DNA of 14,703 bases from Bacteroidales bacterium (GCA_027451265.1 DAIDJT010000029.1:1-14703); one strand, 5' to 3'; counted from the stretch's first letter, positions 1-8,103 are shown. Notes: generated by a model not told the origin, from the sequence alone. Translations and numbers: made by a program.

Positions 1-1392
1 TGAGAGCCTGTTGGATGAAAAGATGATTTCATCGTCACTTCCCCTCACAAATACCGGATTCAGGTCATCGGCCACATCGAAGGTGATCCGCTCGTTTGTG
101 CCGCTGATAATTGTATGCACATAGATATCTGTCATGCCGTTGATCACTGCCGATACAAGGAGCCGTGATCCGTCAGGGGAGTAGGAGAGTGAAAGCACCT
201 TTTCAAAGAATGGCATTGTCCGCTGTTCGTACTTTTTCTCTGCTGTCCGGTAAAAATAGAGTTGCACGCCGCCTTTCTCCTCGTTGGCGAATGTCAGAAT
301 CTGGCCGCCGGGGTGCCATGTAAGCACAGGGTAGGTATGGTCAACCGACTGTTCGAATTTCGGTTCGGCCGTAAATATCTTCCTGCTTTTCCTGGTTGAG
401 GAGTCATATAGCCATATCCGTCTCTTTCCCCAGTCATTGGAAACCCATGCAATATAGCGGCCGTCGGGGCTCACCTTTACGTCGGTGAACCGTTCATACG
501 GTTTTGCCTTTTTTATTTCCTGCGGCAGCGGGTAGTTCTCACCCGGTTTAATATCGTAATAAGCGTTGTAATAGTTCCTCCAGTCGCGGTAGGTATCCTT
601 GATGCTCTTGCCGAGGCCGTAAAGGAACCCGTCCTCAATGTTCCGGTAAACCTTCGAGAGGTAAATGATGTTAGGGATGATTGCGTCACCGTAAGTATCA
701 CCGATGTATTTCCAGAATGAGTGGCCTGCATAGACGGCGTCCTCGTATTCAAGGTTATCAAGGTTCTTATAGCGGTTATTCTCGAAACCGTCCCTTACGC
801 GGTTGTCGGTCTCGCTGTCCCATCCCCAGGCCACGTAGTTGATCAGTCCCTTTATATACCAGTCAGGGATCTGAATCTGGTTGCCGCTGGTTGTCCGGTC
901 ACGCAGGTCAGCGTTGTAGAGCATTTCATAGACCACCACCTCGGCGATAGATGAAGCGATGAGTTTGCTGAACTCCTCATGGTCACCGTTGAACCAGAGC
1001 ATGACCTTGTTCTTGATAACCCTGCTGTAGCCGCCCACATTATAGTCATCCTCGGCGGAGATAAGGCCTATGTTACTCTGCCTGAAGTCGTTCTTCTTGT
1101 TATATATGATGAGTATGGGGCGCTTGTCAACCGTGTAATCAAAATAATCCTCAATTTCATTCAGTTTCTCATAAGCCACCTTGCAGGCGTATTCCGCCAC
1201 CTCCCTGCCGAACTCGTTGTAATAGCAGTCAATCTCGTCGAACCTGAAGTAGGTCCAGTAGAAGTCTTTATACTGAACCCTGTTCTTGCCGAAGGTCATC
1301 TGCATGCCGTTATAAAACTGGCCCGAAGCCGGGGCCACGGTCAGGAGAAAGAAGAGCGCCAGGAACGGTATAAAGAGTCCTTTTCGTATCAT
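1..1392 (-). CDS. PD40 beta-propeller ('TolB-like') exported protein with peptidase-MA-like domain, 3' end cut by window
   Basis: The frame is open from the ATG at 1392 to the window edge, giving 464 residues without a stop. Residues 1-25 form a signal peptide (basic MIRK start, hydrophobic core, cleavage near ASG-Q25). Residues about 26-280 resemble a peptidase-MA/gluzincin domain: the tail of that fold, 'PxWxxxGLxxY', is at 176-186. However, the expected HExxH reads A-E-V-V-V at 150-154 and the expected EG glutamate is K181, so metalloprotease activity is doubtful. From about 300 onward there are PD40/WD40-like blades with the motif 'SPDGxxI': 308-315, 359-366 (HPGG variant) and 405-411, with a further blade starting near 447. 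Bacteroidota relatives, as I recall them, are about 1000 residues, so more than half is probably outside the window. The likely location is periplasm or outer membrane. 'TolB' describes only the propeller; no Tol-Pal gene is nearby. The family call is firm, the function unknown. Confidence 0.85.
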   Translation of the reverse strand, partial: MIRKGLFIPFLALFFLLTVAPASGQFYNGMQMTFGKNRVQYKDFYWTYFRFDEIDCYYNEFGREVAEYACKVAYEKLNEIEDYFDYTVDKRPILIIYNKKNDFRQSNIGLISAEDDYNVGGYSRVIKNKVMLWFNGDHEEFSKLIASSIAEVVVYEMLYNADLRDRTTSGNQIQIPDWYIKGLINYVAWGWDSETDNRVRDGFENNRYKNLDNLEYEDAVYAGHSFWKYIGDTYGDAIIPNIIYLSKVYRNIEDGFLYGLGKSIKDTYRDWRNYYNAYYDIKPGENYPLPQEIKKAKPYERFTDVKVSPDGRYIAWVSNDWGKRRIWLYDSSTRKSRKIFTAEPKFEQSVDHTYPVLTWHPGGQILTFANEEKGGVQLYFYRTAEKKYEQRTMPFFEKVLSLSYSPDGSRLLVSAVINGMTDIYVHTIISGTNERITFDVADDLNPVFVRGSDDEIIFSSNRLS

Positions 1393-1456
1393 AAGAAATG
1401 GCGGAGGGCCTCCGCATCCGGAGCAAAATCTGTTCCAAACGGGTGCATCCGTGTGA

Positions 1457-1489
1457 CAAAACTAATCTATAAACAAATAAAAAAACAAC
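1457..1489 (-). promoter_or_regulatory. Possible Bacteroidota-type promoter for the PD40 propeller gene
   Basis: Read on the minus strand, TAGTTTTG (1457-1464) matches the TAnnTTTG -7 consensus of Bacteroidota sigma-ABfr. A GTTG (1486-1489) lies 21 bases upstream as a partial -33 TTTG. Transcription would start near 1450, giving a leader of roughly 58 bases before the ATG at 1392. Only the -7 part is a full match, so this is a candidate. Confidence 0.4.
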
Positions 1490-1506
1490 GCCTCATACTT
1501 TTTTGT

Positions 1507-1514
1507 TAATTTTG
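1507..1514 (+). promoter_or_regulatory. Possible -7 element for the DUF1573-meaB transcript
   Basis: TAATTTTG fits the Bacteroidota -7 consensus TAnnTTTG and lies about 98 bases before the ATG at 1612. No TTTG is seen at the expected -33 distance, so support is weak. The divergent 219-base gap 1393-1611 must hold the start signals for both flanking genes. Confidence 0.28.
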
Positions 1515-1611
1515 GTGGTTATTATGGTGCAACCCTTCTGGCCTGATCTTTGTTAAGAGAAGTGAATCAGCGAAAAAAAATGCCGGGAACGGTTGATAAA
1601 ATTAACACTAT

Positions 1612-2703
1612 ATGAAACGGAGCATAACATTACTGGTTTTGATGCTGGTTTTTGCCGGTTTGTCCGCGCAGCCGAAGCTTAATTTTGCCAGCACCCGTTT
1701 TGATTACGGGACAATCAAGGAAGACGGAGGGAAACAGGAAGCTGTTTTCAATTTCACCAATACAGGTGATTCGGTGCTTGTCATTACGAGGGTTCAGTCG
1801 TCATGCGGCTGTACGGCCGCTGATTACACGAAATCACCCGTTCCTCCCGGAGGGAAGGGTTTTGTGAAGGCCGTGTTCGACCCGAAGGGTTATAACAGCC
1901 GTTTTGCGAAGAGTGTTACTGTATATTCAAATGCAAAGCCGGCTGTTACCGTACTGGTTATTGAAGGGACTGTGACACCGAGGGAGAAAACAGTTGAGGA
2001 GCAGTACACTTTTGCCGTAGGGCCTGTGAGGTTTCAGTCTAACCACCTGGCATTCACCACCACCACAAAATCAGAGAAGAAGATCAGGGTGATGCCTGTA
2101 ATCAATACATCGAAGGAGCCGGCTACGGTTGAGTTTGAAGGGCTTCCGGCCCATCTTCAGCTTAAGGTCACTCCGGCAACTCTGAAGCCTGGAGAGAAAG
2201 GACTCATCGAGGGTACCTATGATGCCAAGCTCAACAGCAGTGCATGGGGCAATGTGAATGATCTGGTTCGGCTTAAGGTCAACGGCCAGCCGCAGGCCAA
2301 CATTTATCTTTATGTGTCTGCGAACCTTGTGGAGGATTTCTCAGGTCTTACTGCCCAGCAGCTTGCCAATGCGCCGGTTTTCAAGCTTGATACGAATACT
2401 GTCGACTTTGGCAAGATCAAACAGAACTCATCGGCTGACGTTGAGTACTTCTTCACCAACCAGGGTAAGAGTGACCTGATAATCAGGCATGTGAAGGCCG
2501 GATGCGGGTGCACTGCACTTATGCCCACCGAGAATGTCATCAAGCCAGGAGCAAGGGGATCAATCAAGGCGAAGTTCAACTCCGGCGGCTACAAGGGCCA
2601 GATCTACAAGAATATATTTGTTTATACAAATGACCCCAAGAACTCCGAGGTGATGCTCATGATCAAGGGAGAGGTTCTCGTGGAAGAGGGGACGAACAAA
2701 TAG
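1612..2703 (+). CDS. Exported tandem DUF1573 protein
   Basis: This 363-residue protein begins with a signal peptide (residues 1-19; hydrophobic core, cleavage near LSA-Q20). Two DUF1573 modules follow, at about 24-120 and 256-355. Each carries the family's hallmark paired cysteines in a C-G-C-T motif: C65/C67 in 'SSCGCT' and C298/C300 in 'AGCGCT'. Both modules also share 'DFG/DYG-I' at their start and a 'KPG/PPGGxG' turn before a final Ig-like strand. The linker (about 135-240) looks like a further beta-rich Ig/ASPM-SPD-2-like segment without the cysteines. DUF1573 proteins are abundant in Bacteroidota and thought to be exported; no reaction is established. The gene lies 23 bases before meaB and is probably co-transcribed with it. 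The start is clear because the signal peptide begins right at the ATG. Confidence 0.93.
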   Translation: MKRSITLLVLMLVFAGLSAQPKLNFASTRFDYGTIKEDGGKQEAVFNFTNTGDSVLVITRVQSSCGCTAADYTKSPVPPGGKGFVKAVFDPKGYNSRFAKSVTVYSNAKPAVTVLVIEGTVTPREKTVEEQYTFAVGPVRFQSNHLAFTTTTKSEKKIRVMPVINTSKEPATVEFEGLPAHLQLKVTPATLKPGEKGLIEGTYDAKLNSSAWGNVNDLVRLKVNGQPQANIYLYVSANLVEDFSGLTAQQLANAPVFKLDTNTVDFGKIKQNSSADVEYFFTNQGKSDLIIRHVKAGCGCTALMPTENVIKPGARGSIKAKFNSGGYKGQIYKNIFVYTNDPKNSEVMLMIKGEVLVEEGTNK

Positions 2704-2726
2704 GGCAGTACGGGGGCACAGGCATA

Positions 2727-3827
2727 ATGAGCAGGGAAAGGAGATCAACCGGGGCTCTCTCGGTACAGCAGGGAGTGCCCCAGCCTCCGAGTATCAATCC
2801 TGACATGCTTAACCGCCTGAAAAAGAACAGGCGAAAGTCACTGAGTGCTGATGATTATGTTGACGGGATACTTCTTGGTGACCGTACAATACTTAGCCAG
2901 GCCATAACTCTTATTGAGAGCAACCTGACAGATCATTATGATCTTGCCCAGGAGGTTGTGGAGCGGTGTCTCCCGGCCAGTTCACGTTCGGTGAGGATTG
3001 GTATCACCGGTGTGCCTGGTGCCGGGAAAAGCACATTCATTGAAACATTCGGAACCTTACTGACGCGTCATTACGGCAGGCGTCTGGCTGTTCTGGCCAT
3101 TGACCCGAGCAGCCAGCAGAGCGGCGGCAGCATCATGGGTGACAAGACGCGGATGGAACAGCTGAGCACTGACCCTGACGCATTTATACGTCCTTCCCCA
3201 TCAGCCGGCACGCTGGGCGGTGTGGCCCGTAAAACAAGGGAGAGCATAATACTGTGCGAAGCTGCCGGTTTTGATACAATCATCGTGGAAACAGTCGGAG
3301 TGGGGCAGTCAGAAACAGCGGCCCATTCGATGGTTGATTTCTTCCTTGTGCTTATGCTTGCCGGGGCAGGTGATGAACTGCAGGGAATTAAACGGGGCAT
3401 CATGGAGATGGCTGACACCATTGTAATCACCAAGGCAGACGGGAACAATGTTCAGAAAGCAGAGATGGCGCGGGTGGAGTACAAGAACGCGCTACACCTC
3501 TTCCCGTCACCGCCTTCAAAGTGGGCGCCGAGGGTGATGACCTGCTCCTCACTGGAGAAGACAGGTATCGCCGAAATATGGGAAGCAATTCGTGATTATG
3601 TAAGCGTAACCAAGAGCAACGGATGGTTCTGGGAAAGAAGGCGTGAACAGGCTGTGACGCGCATGCATGAAACAATCATTGACTTGCTGAAACAATCATT
3701 CTATAACCATCCTGAGGTGGCCGCCATGCTGCCGGAACTGGAAAGGAAGCTTCGCGAAGGAGAGCTTACTTCATACAAGCCTGCCGCAATGCTGCTGGAT
3801 AAATATTTCGCCAACAGATGCAAATAG
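2727..3827 (+). CDS. meaB: Methylmalonyl-CoA mutase-associated GTPase MeaB (ArgK/YgfD family)
   Basis: MeaB is a cytoplasmic G3E-type GTPase that gates cobalamin loading into, and protects, methylmalonyl-CoA mutase. The 366-residue product shows a P-loop GVPGAGKS at 95-102, the family segment 'DPSSxxxGGSIMGDKTRM' at 126-143, a switch/Walker B region 'ETVGVGQSE' at 188-196, a G4 motif TKAD at 235-238 (T in place of the usual N of NKxD), and a 'CSSLEKTG' G5-like loop at 273-280. The C-terminal helices after about 300 match the dimerisation arm. The protein is about 35 residues longer than E. coli YgfD. The extra N-terminus ('QGVPQPPSINP', then a basic KKNRRK helix) resembles what I recall of Bacteroides homologues, which supports the ATG at 2727 over the Met at residue 27. 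No mutase gene is in the window. The upstream neighbour is the DUF1573 gene. Confidence 0.95.
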   Translation: MSRERRSTGALSVQQGVPQPPSINPDMLNRLKKNRRKSLSADDYVDGILLGDRTILSQAITLIESNLTDHYDLAQEVVERCLPASSRSVRIGITGVPGAGKSTFIETFGTLLTRHYGRRLAVLAIDPSSQQSGGSIMGDKTRMEQLSTDPDAFIRPSPSAGTLGGVARKTRESIILCEAAGFDTIIVETVGVGQSETAAHSMVDFFLVLMLAGAGDELQGIKRGIMEMADTIVITKADGNNVQKAEMARVEYKNALHLFPSPPSKWAPRVMTCSSLEKTGIAEIWEAIRDYVSVTKSNGWFWERRREQAVTRMHETIIDLLKQSFYNHPEVAAMLPELERKLREGELTSYKPAAMLLDKYFANRCK

Positions 3828-3838
3828 CCAAATATTTA

Positions 3839-3846
3839 TATATTTG
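3839..3846 (+). promoter_or_regulatory. Candidate -7 element for the thioredoxin lipoprotein gene
   Basis: TATATTTG is an exact match to TAnnTTTG and sits 43 bases before the ATG at 3890, in the AT-rich 62-base gap after meaB. No clear TTTG is present at -33. Transcription would begin near 3853. Confidence 0.4.
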
Positions 3847-3889
3847 AACCTTCATAAAAAGAAAGTGTTTACCAACTAAAAATCATCAG

Positions 3890-4996
3890 ATGAAAAAGAC
3901 AGTTATCCTTCTGCTGGTTGTCGCTGTTGCAGCGGCCTGTGCCAGAGAACCCAAATTCACAATTACAGGTACCATTGATGGTGCCGGAACTGATACAGTT
4001 ATTCTTCAGAAAAGGATTCCCGGCGGTTATCAGGTCCTTGACTCGGCTGTAATTGCAAATGGCACCTTTAAGATGGAAGGTGTTGTTGATTACCCGCAGA
4101 TGGTCAATCTGGGCATTAAAGGCAAGAGGGGTGGTCTTAACTTCTATATTGAGAACTCTGACATAACCATTCACGGTCATGCAGACTCACTGTATATGGG
4201 ATCTGTAAGCGGTTCAGCCGCACAGGGTGAATATGATTCATACAAGGCACTGCTCGACGAAACCAACGCCGAGATGACGAAAATCTATGATAACTACCGC
4301 AAAGCCAGGATGGATGGAAATGAGGAGCTTGCAACATCACTTGAGAAGGAACTCGAAGCCCTGGACACAAAGCAGGGTGAGATCAAGAAGGAATTTATTG
4401 CAAATAACCCCGCTTCTTTTGTGGCTCCGGCAGTACTGAGTGAGCTTGCATACTACCTGGAGGTTGATGAGATGGAAAGCCTTCTCGGTAAACTGGATAC
4501 CACCCTCAACAAGGTACAGACAGTTGTTACGCTGAAAGACAGGCTTGTGCAGCTCAAGGCAGTTGCCGTGGGTCAGAAGGCTCCGGATTTTACACTCAAT
4601 GATCCGGACGGAAATCCCATATCACTCAGCTCCAAGATCGGCGGCCAGACCAAGCTTTTACTGGTTGATTTCTGGGCAGCATGGTGCGGACCCTGCCGCC
4701 AGGAAAACCCCAATGTAGTGAAGGTATGGAAAGAGTACAACAAAAAGGGATTTGACGTATTCGGTGTTTCACTTGACCGCAGCAGGGAAGACTGGTTGAA
4801 AGCCATCCAGGATGACAACCTGACATGGACCCATGTCTCTGACCTGAAATACTGGGACTGCGCTCCTGCCAAGCTGTATGCCGTGAACGCCATCCCGTCA
4901 AATTTCCTGCTTGACGGCAACGGTGTCATCGTGGGTCATAACCTTCGCGGAGACGCCCTCGCACAGAAGGTAAAAGAGATTCTGGATACCAAGTAA
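3890..4996 (+). CDS. TlpA-like thiol:disulfide lipoprotein with DUF4369 N-domain
   Basis: This 368-residue protein starts with a lipoprotein signal: MKK, a hydrophobic core, and a lipobox A-A-A-C with the lipidated cysteine at C17. Residues about 23-105 fit DUF4369 ('FTITGTIDGAGTDTVIL'), a beta-rich domain common before thioredoxin folds in Bacteroidota. Residues about 115-175 are charged and helical, likely a coiled coil. From about 226 there is a redoxin/TlpA fold ('GQKAPDFTL') with the redox-active W-C-G-P-C at 265-269 and the cis-proline loop 'AIPSNFLL' with P336. The probable role is reduction or isomerisation of periplasmic thiols, perhaps for cytochrome c or stress defence, while anchored by lipid. 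The partner is unknown. The gene has its own candidate -7 element and is followed by a strong terminator, so it looks monocistronic. Confidence 0.94.
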   Translation: MKKTVILLLVVAVAAACAREPKFTITGTIDGAGTDTVILQKRIPGGYQVLDSAVIANGTFKMEGVVDYPQMVNLGIKGKRGGLNFYIENSDITIHGHADSLYMGSVSGSAAQGEYDSYKALLDETNAEMTKIYDNYRKARMDGNEELATSLEKELEALDTKQGEIKKEFIANNPASFVAPAVLSELAYYLEVDEMESLLGKLDTTLNKVQTVVTLKDRLVQLKAVAVGQKAPDFTLNDPDGNPISLSSKIGGQTKLLLVDFWAAWCGPCRQENPNVVKVWKEYNKKGFDVFGVSLDRSREDWLKAIQDDNLTWTHVSDLKYWDCAPAKLYAVNAIPSNFLLDGNGVIVGHNLRGDALAQKVKEILDTK

Positions 4997-5015
4997 CAAA
5001 TATTTACTAATTTAG

Positions 5016-5050
5016 AAAGCCGTTGGGGCAGGTGTCTCAACGGCTTTTAT
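5016..5050 (+). terminator. Rho-independent terminator after the thioredoxin lipoprotein gene
   Basis: A perfect 10-bp stem AAAGCCGTTG (5016-5025) / CAACGGCTTT (5038-5047) encloses a 12-base loop and runs into TTTTATTTA. It lies 20 bases past the stop at 4996 and separates that gene from the ATPase gene at 5069. Confidence 0.9.
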
Positions 5051-5068
5051 TTACTTAAATCTAAGGCA

Positions 5069-6628
5069 ATGAGCAGAAAAGATGAGTTTTTTGGGATCAT
5101 TAACAGTGGCTACACATGCAAGGGTGATTTCATAGTCCTTGGGGGTGCCATGCTTGACGGTGAGGCAATAGGTGATGCACACATTAAAATCCCGCTTAAG
5201 ACACTTAACCGTCACGGGCTTATTGCCGGTGCCACCGGGACAGGCAAGACAAAAACGCTGCAGGTGCTGGCCGAGCAGCTCTCGCTGAAAGGGATACCCT
5301 CGCTGGTGATGGATGTGAAGGGTGACCTTAGCGGTGTAGCCAGGCCGGGCCAGGAAAATGATTTCATAAGGGACAGGCATGCGAAGATCAATCTTCCATA
5401 TTCAGCAATGGGTTTCCCTGTTGAGTTGCTGACAATCTCCGAGCAGAACGGTGTCAGGCTGCGTGCCACGGTATCTGAGTTCGGGCCCGTGCTCTTTTCG
5501 CGCATACTTGACCTGAATGATGTGCAGGCAGGCATCATGTCAATAATCTTCAAATACTGTGATGACAACCAGTTTGCATTGATTGATCTTAAGGACATCC
5601 GCAAGGTCATTCAGTACCTTACCGGTGAGGGAAAGGAGGAGCTTGAAAAGGAATACGGGGCAATGTCAACCGCCTCTACAGGTGTCATGCTTCGCAAGAT
5701 CATCGAGCTTGAACAGCAGGGAGCCGAGCGGTTCTTCGGTGAGGAATCGTTTGATGTCACTGATCTGATGAGGAGAGACCAGAACGGGAACGGCTTCATT
5801 AATGTCATCAGGCTCACCGATATACAGGACAAGCCGAAGCTATTCTCCACCTTCATGCTTTCACTTCTTGCGGAGGTCTACAACACCATGCCGGAGAAAG
5901 GTGATGTGGCAAAGCCTGAGCTGGTGATTTTCATTGATGAGGCACACCTCATCTTCAGCCAGGCTAGCAAAGCCCTTCTTGAACAGATCGAAACAATAGT
6001 AAAGCTTATACGTTCCAAGGGTGTGGGAGTTTATTTCATCACCCAGAACCCGATGGATGTGCCGGCTTCGGTGCTGGCTCAGCTTGGCCTCAAGGTACAG
6101 CATGCGCTGCGTGCTTTCACTGCCAATGACAGGAAAGACATCAAGCTTACTGCTGAAAACTTTCCTCTTTCCGATTACTACAGGACAGAGGAGGCCATTA
6201 CCTCATTGGGCACCGGTGAGGCGCTGGTAACGGCGCTGAATGAAAAGGGTGTGCCCACGCCGCTGGCGGTTATGATGGTACGCGCACCGATGAGCAGGAT
6301 GGATATCCTGACGCAGGAAGAGATTGAATCCATCAACCGCTCATCACAGCTTGTCACGAAGTATTCGCGGGTGGTTGACCCCGAGAGCGCTGCAGAGATG
6401 CTTGAGAAAAAGATACGTGATGCAGAGGAGGCCAGGAATGAAGCAGAAGCCAGGAAAGCAGATGAGAGGAATTCACCGCGTGACTATGACAGGGGCGGAT
6501 ACGGAAGGTCAACGAGGACGTCTTCTCCCAGGAGAAGGACAGCCACCAGCCCGGTAGTTAAGGTACTTACCTCTGCCACATTCATACGTGGGGTGATGGG
6601 GATACTGACCAGGGCGATGAAAAAGTGA
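5069..6628 (+). CDS. HerA/YjgR-type (DUF853) P-loop ATPase
   Basis: This 519-residue protein belongs to the FtsK-HerA superfamily, closest by motif to the YjgR/DUF853 group. Walker A is GATGTGKT at 54-61. Walker B is 'LVIFIDEAH' at 285-293. A sensor-like 'ITQNP' is at 324-328, and an arginine-finger-like segment 'HALRAFTANDRK' is at 345-356. A phosphate-contact strand with 'VMDVKGDLSG' (80-89) is typical of this group. The helical stretch 440-465 is rich in E, A, R and K. After it comes a low-complexity R/S/G-rich tail (about 468-494) and a final amphipathic piece 'FIRGVMGIL' (505-513) that resembles the conserved C-terminus of YjgR. The biological role of the group is not established; hexameric DNA translocation or membrane-linked ATPase activity is inferred. 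There is no NurA, Sir2 or other known HerA partner beside it. A terminator precedes it, so it likely has its own promoter, which I cannot pin down. Confidence 0.92.
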   Translation: MSRKDEFFGIINSGYTCKGDFIVLGGAMLDGEAIGDAHIKIPLKTLNRHGLIAGATGTGKTKTLQVLAEQLSLKGIPSLVMDVKGDLSGVARPGQENDFIRDRHAKINLPYSAMGFPVELLTISEQNGVRLRATVSEFGPVLFSRILDLNDVQAGIMSIIFKYCDDNQFALIDLKDIRKVIQYLTGEGKEELEKEYGAMSTASTGVMLRKIIELEQQGAERFFGEESFDVTDLMRRDQNGNGFINVIRLTDIQDKPKLFSTFMLSLLAEVYNTMPEKGDVAKPELVIFIDEAHLIFSQASKALLEQIETIVKLIRSKGVGVYFITQNPMDVPASVLAQLGLKVQHALRAFTANDRKDIKLTAENFPLSDYYRTEEAITSLGTGEALVTALNEKGVPTPLAVMMVRAPMSRMDILTQEEIESINRSSQLVTKYSRVVDPESAAEMLEKKIRDAEEARNEAEARKADERNSPRDYDRGGYGRSTRTSSPRRRTATSPVVKVLTSATFIRGVMGILTRAMKK

Positions 6629-6694
6629 ACAAATCCCGGCGGGAATTGTATAACTAAGGATGAACAAATTCAAAGTGAGTTTTAATAATTTAAC

Positions 6695-7375
6695 ATGGAA
6701 GACATGAAAAAAATCAGAATTGGAGTAATTCTTGTTCTTACCGGATCACTTCTTCTATCAGGATGTGCATCAATGAACAAGACTACGAAGGGTGCGGCAG
6801 TTGGAACTGCTGCCGGTGGTGCGATGGGTGCAGTGATAGGCAAGGCTGCTGGTAACACTGCCCTTGGCGCAATAATCGGTGCAACTGTTGGCGGCGCCAC
6901 AGGAGCCATAATTGGCCGCGAAATGGACAAGCAGGCTGCAGAGATTGAGCAGACTGTGCCTGATGCGAAGGTTGAGCGGGTTGGAGAAGGGATAGTTGTT
7001 GAATTCAGCAGCGCCGTGCTGTTCGGTTTCGACCAGTCAGACCTCTCCGCAGAGGCCAGGGCCAATCTTGACAAGCTGGTAAAGGTTCTGAACACCTATC
7101 CCGATACAAATATCGAGGTGCAGGGCCACACTGACAGCAAGGGAAGCGAAACCTACAACCAGAGCCTCTCGGAAAAGAGAGCCGGTTCTGTGTCGGAATA
7201 CCTTAAAGCAAATCAGATTGCTGCCGGGCGTATCAGCACAAAGGGATTCGGTGAGACATTGCCAAAATATGACAATGGAACCGATGAGGGCAGGGCTCAG
7301 AACCGCAGGGTTGAGTTCCTGATAACGGCAAATGAAAAGATGGTTGAAAAGGCAGCTGCCGAAGCTGGAAAATAA
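6695..7375 (+). CDS. OmpA-domain lipoprotein with glycine zipper
   Basis: The product is 226 residues from the ATG at 6695. The in-frame ATG at 6704 (M4, followed by KK) is an equally good and more typical start. Numbering here is from 6695. The signal peptide ends in lipobox L-S-G-C with lipidated C24. Residues 33-74 form a glycine-zipper stretch of repeating GxxxG/A small residues, as in YiaD-like proteins. Residues about 106-212 are an OmpA C-terminal peptidoglycan-binding domain: 'FGFDQSDL' at 110-117, 'GHTDSKG' with D147, 'NQSLSEKRA' with R162, and 'GRAQNRRVEF' at 199-208. The likely role is to tie an outer-membrane-anchored lipoprotein to diaminopimelate-containing peptidoglycan. The next gene, an outer-membrane barrel, starts 38 bases downstream and is probably co-transcribed. 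Confidence 0.94.
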   Translation: MEDMKKIRIGVILVLTGSLLLSGCASMNKTTKGAAVGTAAGGAMGAVIGKAAGNTALGAIIGATVGGATGAIIGREMDKQAAEIEQTVPDAKVERVGEGIVVEFSSAVLFGFDQSDLSAEARANLDKLVKVLNTYPDTNIEVQGHTDSKGSETYNQSLSEKRAGSVSEYLKANQIAAGRISTKGFGETLPKYDNGTDEGRAQNRRVEFLITANEKMVEKAAAEAGK

Positions 7376-7413
7376 TCAAATGAGAACATTTTTGTTAACC
7401 AAATAGTCAAATT

Positions 7414-8103
7414 ATGAAAACAAGAATTCTGTCTGTAATTGCAATTTTGTTTTTGGCAGTAACTGCCCTTGAAGCCCAGGTTGAATTTGGCATCGTTGCA
7501 GGCCCTAACTTCCAGAACATGGTGGGAAAGGACAATGGCGGTGATAAGGTCACTAACGGTCTTCTTGTCGGCTTCCATGCCGGCGTGAGTGCATCAATAC
7601 CAATTGCAACCGACTTTTATTTCCAGACCGGCCTGCTTTTCTCGCAGAAGGGTTCAAGGAACAACGAAGGACTTCTTCCAACTAAGGCAAGTGATGAAGA
7701 GTATCACACCACAACAAGGATTTCATACATTGACCTGCCCCTTCACCTGCTTTTCAAACCTGAATTTGGAAACGGCCATATTCTCGTTGGATTCGGCCCC
7801 TATGTCGCATTCGGGGTGGCCGGCAACCAGAAGGTTGACTATTCACCGATACTGTATGAGCAGAAGATAAAATTCAAGGGTGATATAACCCAGGAAGAAT
7901 ACTGGGACATGGAGAATGCATATTATAAGCGTTTTGATGCAGGTGCAGACATCTTCGCAGGCTATGAACTCAGCATGGGTCTATGGTTCAGACTCAATGC
8001 CCAGCTCGGGCTTCTTGATATGATTCCGAATGTGGAAGAATCAGATAATGAGTCATTTCTGAAGAATACCGGTTTCGGTGTTTCTGTAGGATATAACTTC
8101 TGA
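7414..8103 (+). CDS. Outer-membrane beta-barrel protein (PorT-like family)
   Basis: This 229-residue protein has a signal peptide (1-21, cleavage near LEA-Q22) followed at once by 'VEFGIVAGPNFQ', the usual first strand of the small Bacteroidota 'outer membrane beta-barrel' (PorT-like) family. Alternating hydrophobic/polar strands recur: 'GFHAGVSASIPI', 'FYFQTGLLFSQKG', 'ISYIDLPLHLLFKP' (the 'YLxIPLLxK'-type signature), 'ILVGFGPYVAFGVAG' and a final 'GFGVSVGYNF' ending in Phe, as barrel proteins do for Bam recognition. Two acidic or charged loops (about 85-98 and 143-170) would face outward. No enzyme motif is visible and the role is unknown. It closes the plus-strand block and is followed by two terminators. 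Confidence 0.87.
   Translation: MKTRILSVIAILFLAVTALEAQVEFGIVAGPNFQNMVGKDNGGDKVTNGLLVGFHAGVSASIPIATDFYFQTGLLFSQKGSRNNEGLLPTKASDEEYHTTTRISYIDLPLHLLFKPEFGNGHILVGFGPYVAFGVAGNQKVDYSPILYEQKIKFKGDITQEEYWDMENAYYKRFDAGADIFAGYELSMGLWFRLNAQLGLLDMIPNVEESDNESFLKNTGFGVSVGYNF

Noticed and set aside
979..1509. 176-codon plus-strand open frame opposite the PD40 propeller gene
   Set aside because: It is antisense to a gene with a signal peptide and recognisable blades, has no family features, and ends in low-complexity sequence; a shadow of the codon use of the true gene.
3429..3440. TKAD instead of NKxD in MeaB as a sign of an inactive GTPase
   Set aside because: Thr is a tolerated replacement for Asn in G4 motifs, and all other nucleotide-binding motifs are intact.
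5069..6628. HerA-type ATPase as part of an anti-phage defence system
   Set aside because: Known HerA defence pairs have an adjacent effector such as Sir2, DUF4297 or NurA. Here neighbours are envelope genes and the motifs fit the YjgR/DUF853 housekeeping-like group.
6636..6645. CCCG/CGGG hairpin after the ATPase gene as a terminator
   Set aside because: Only 4 bp of stem with a 2-base loop and no T-tract.
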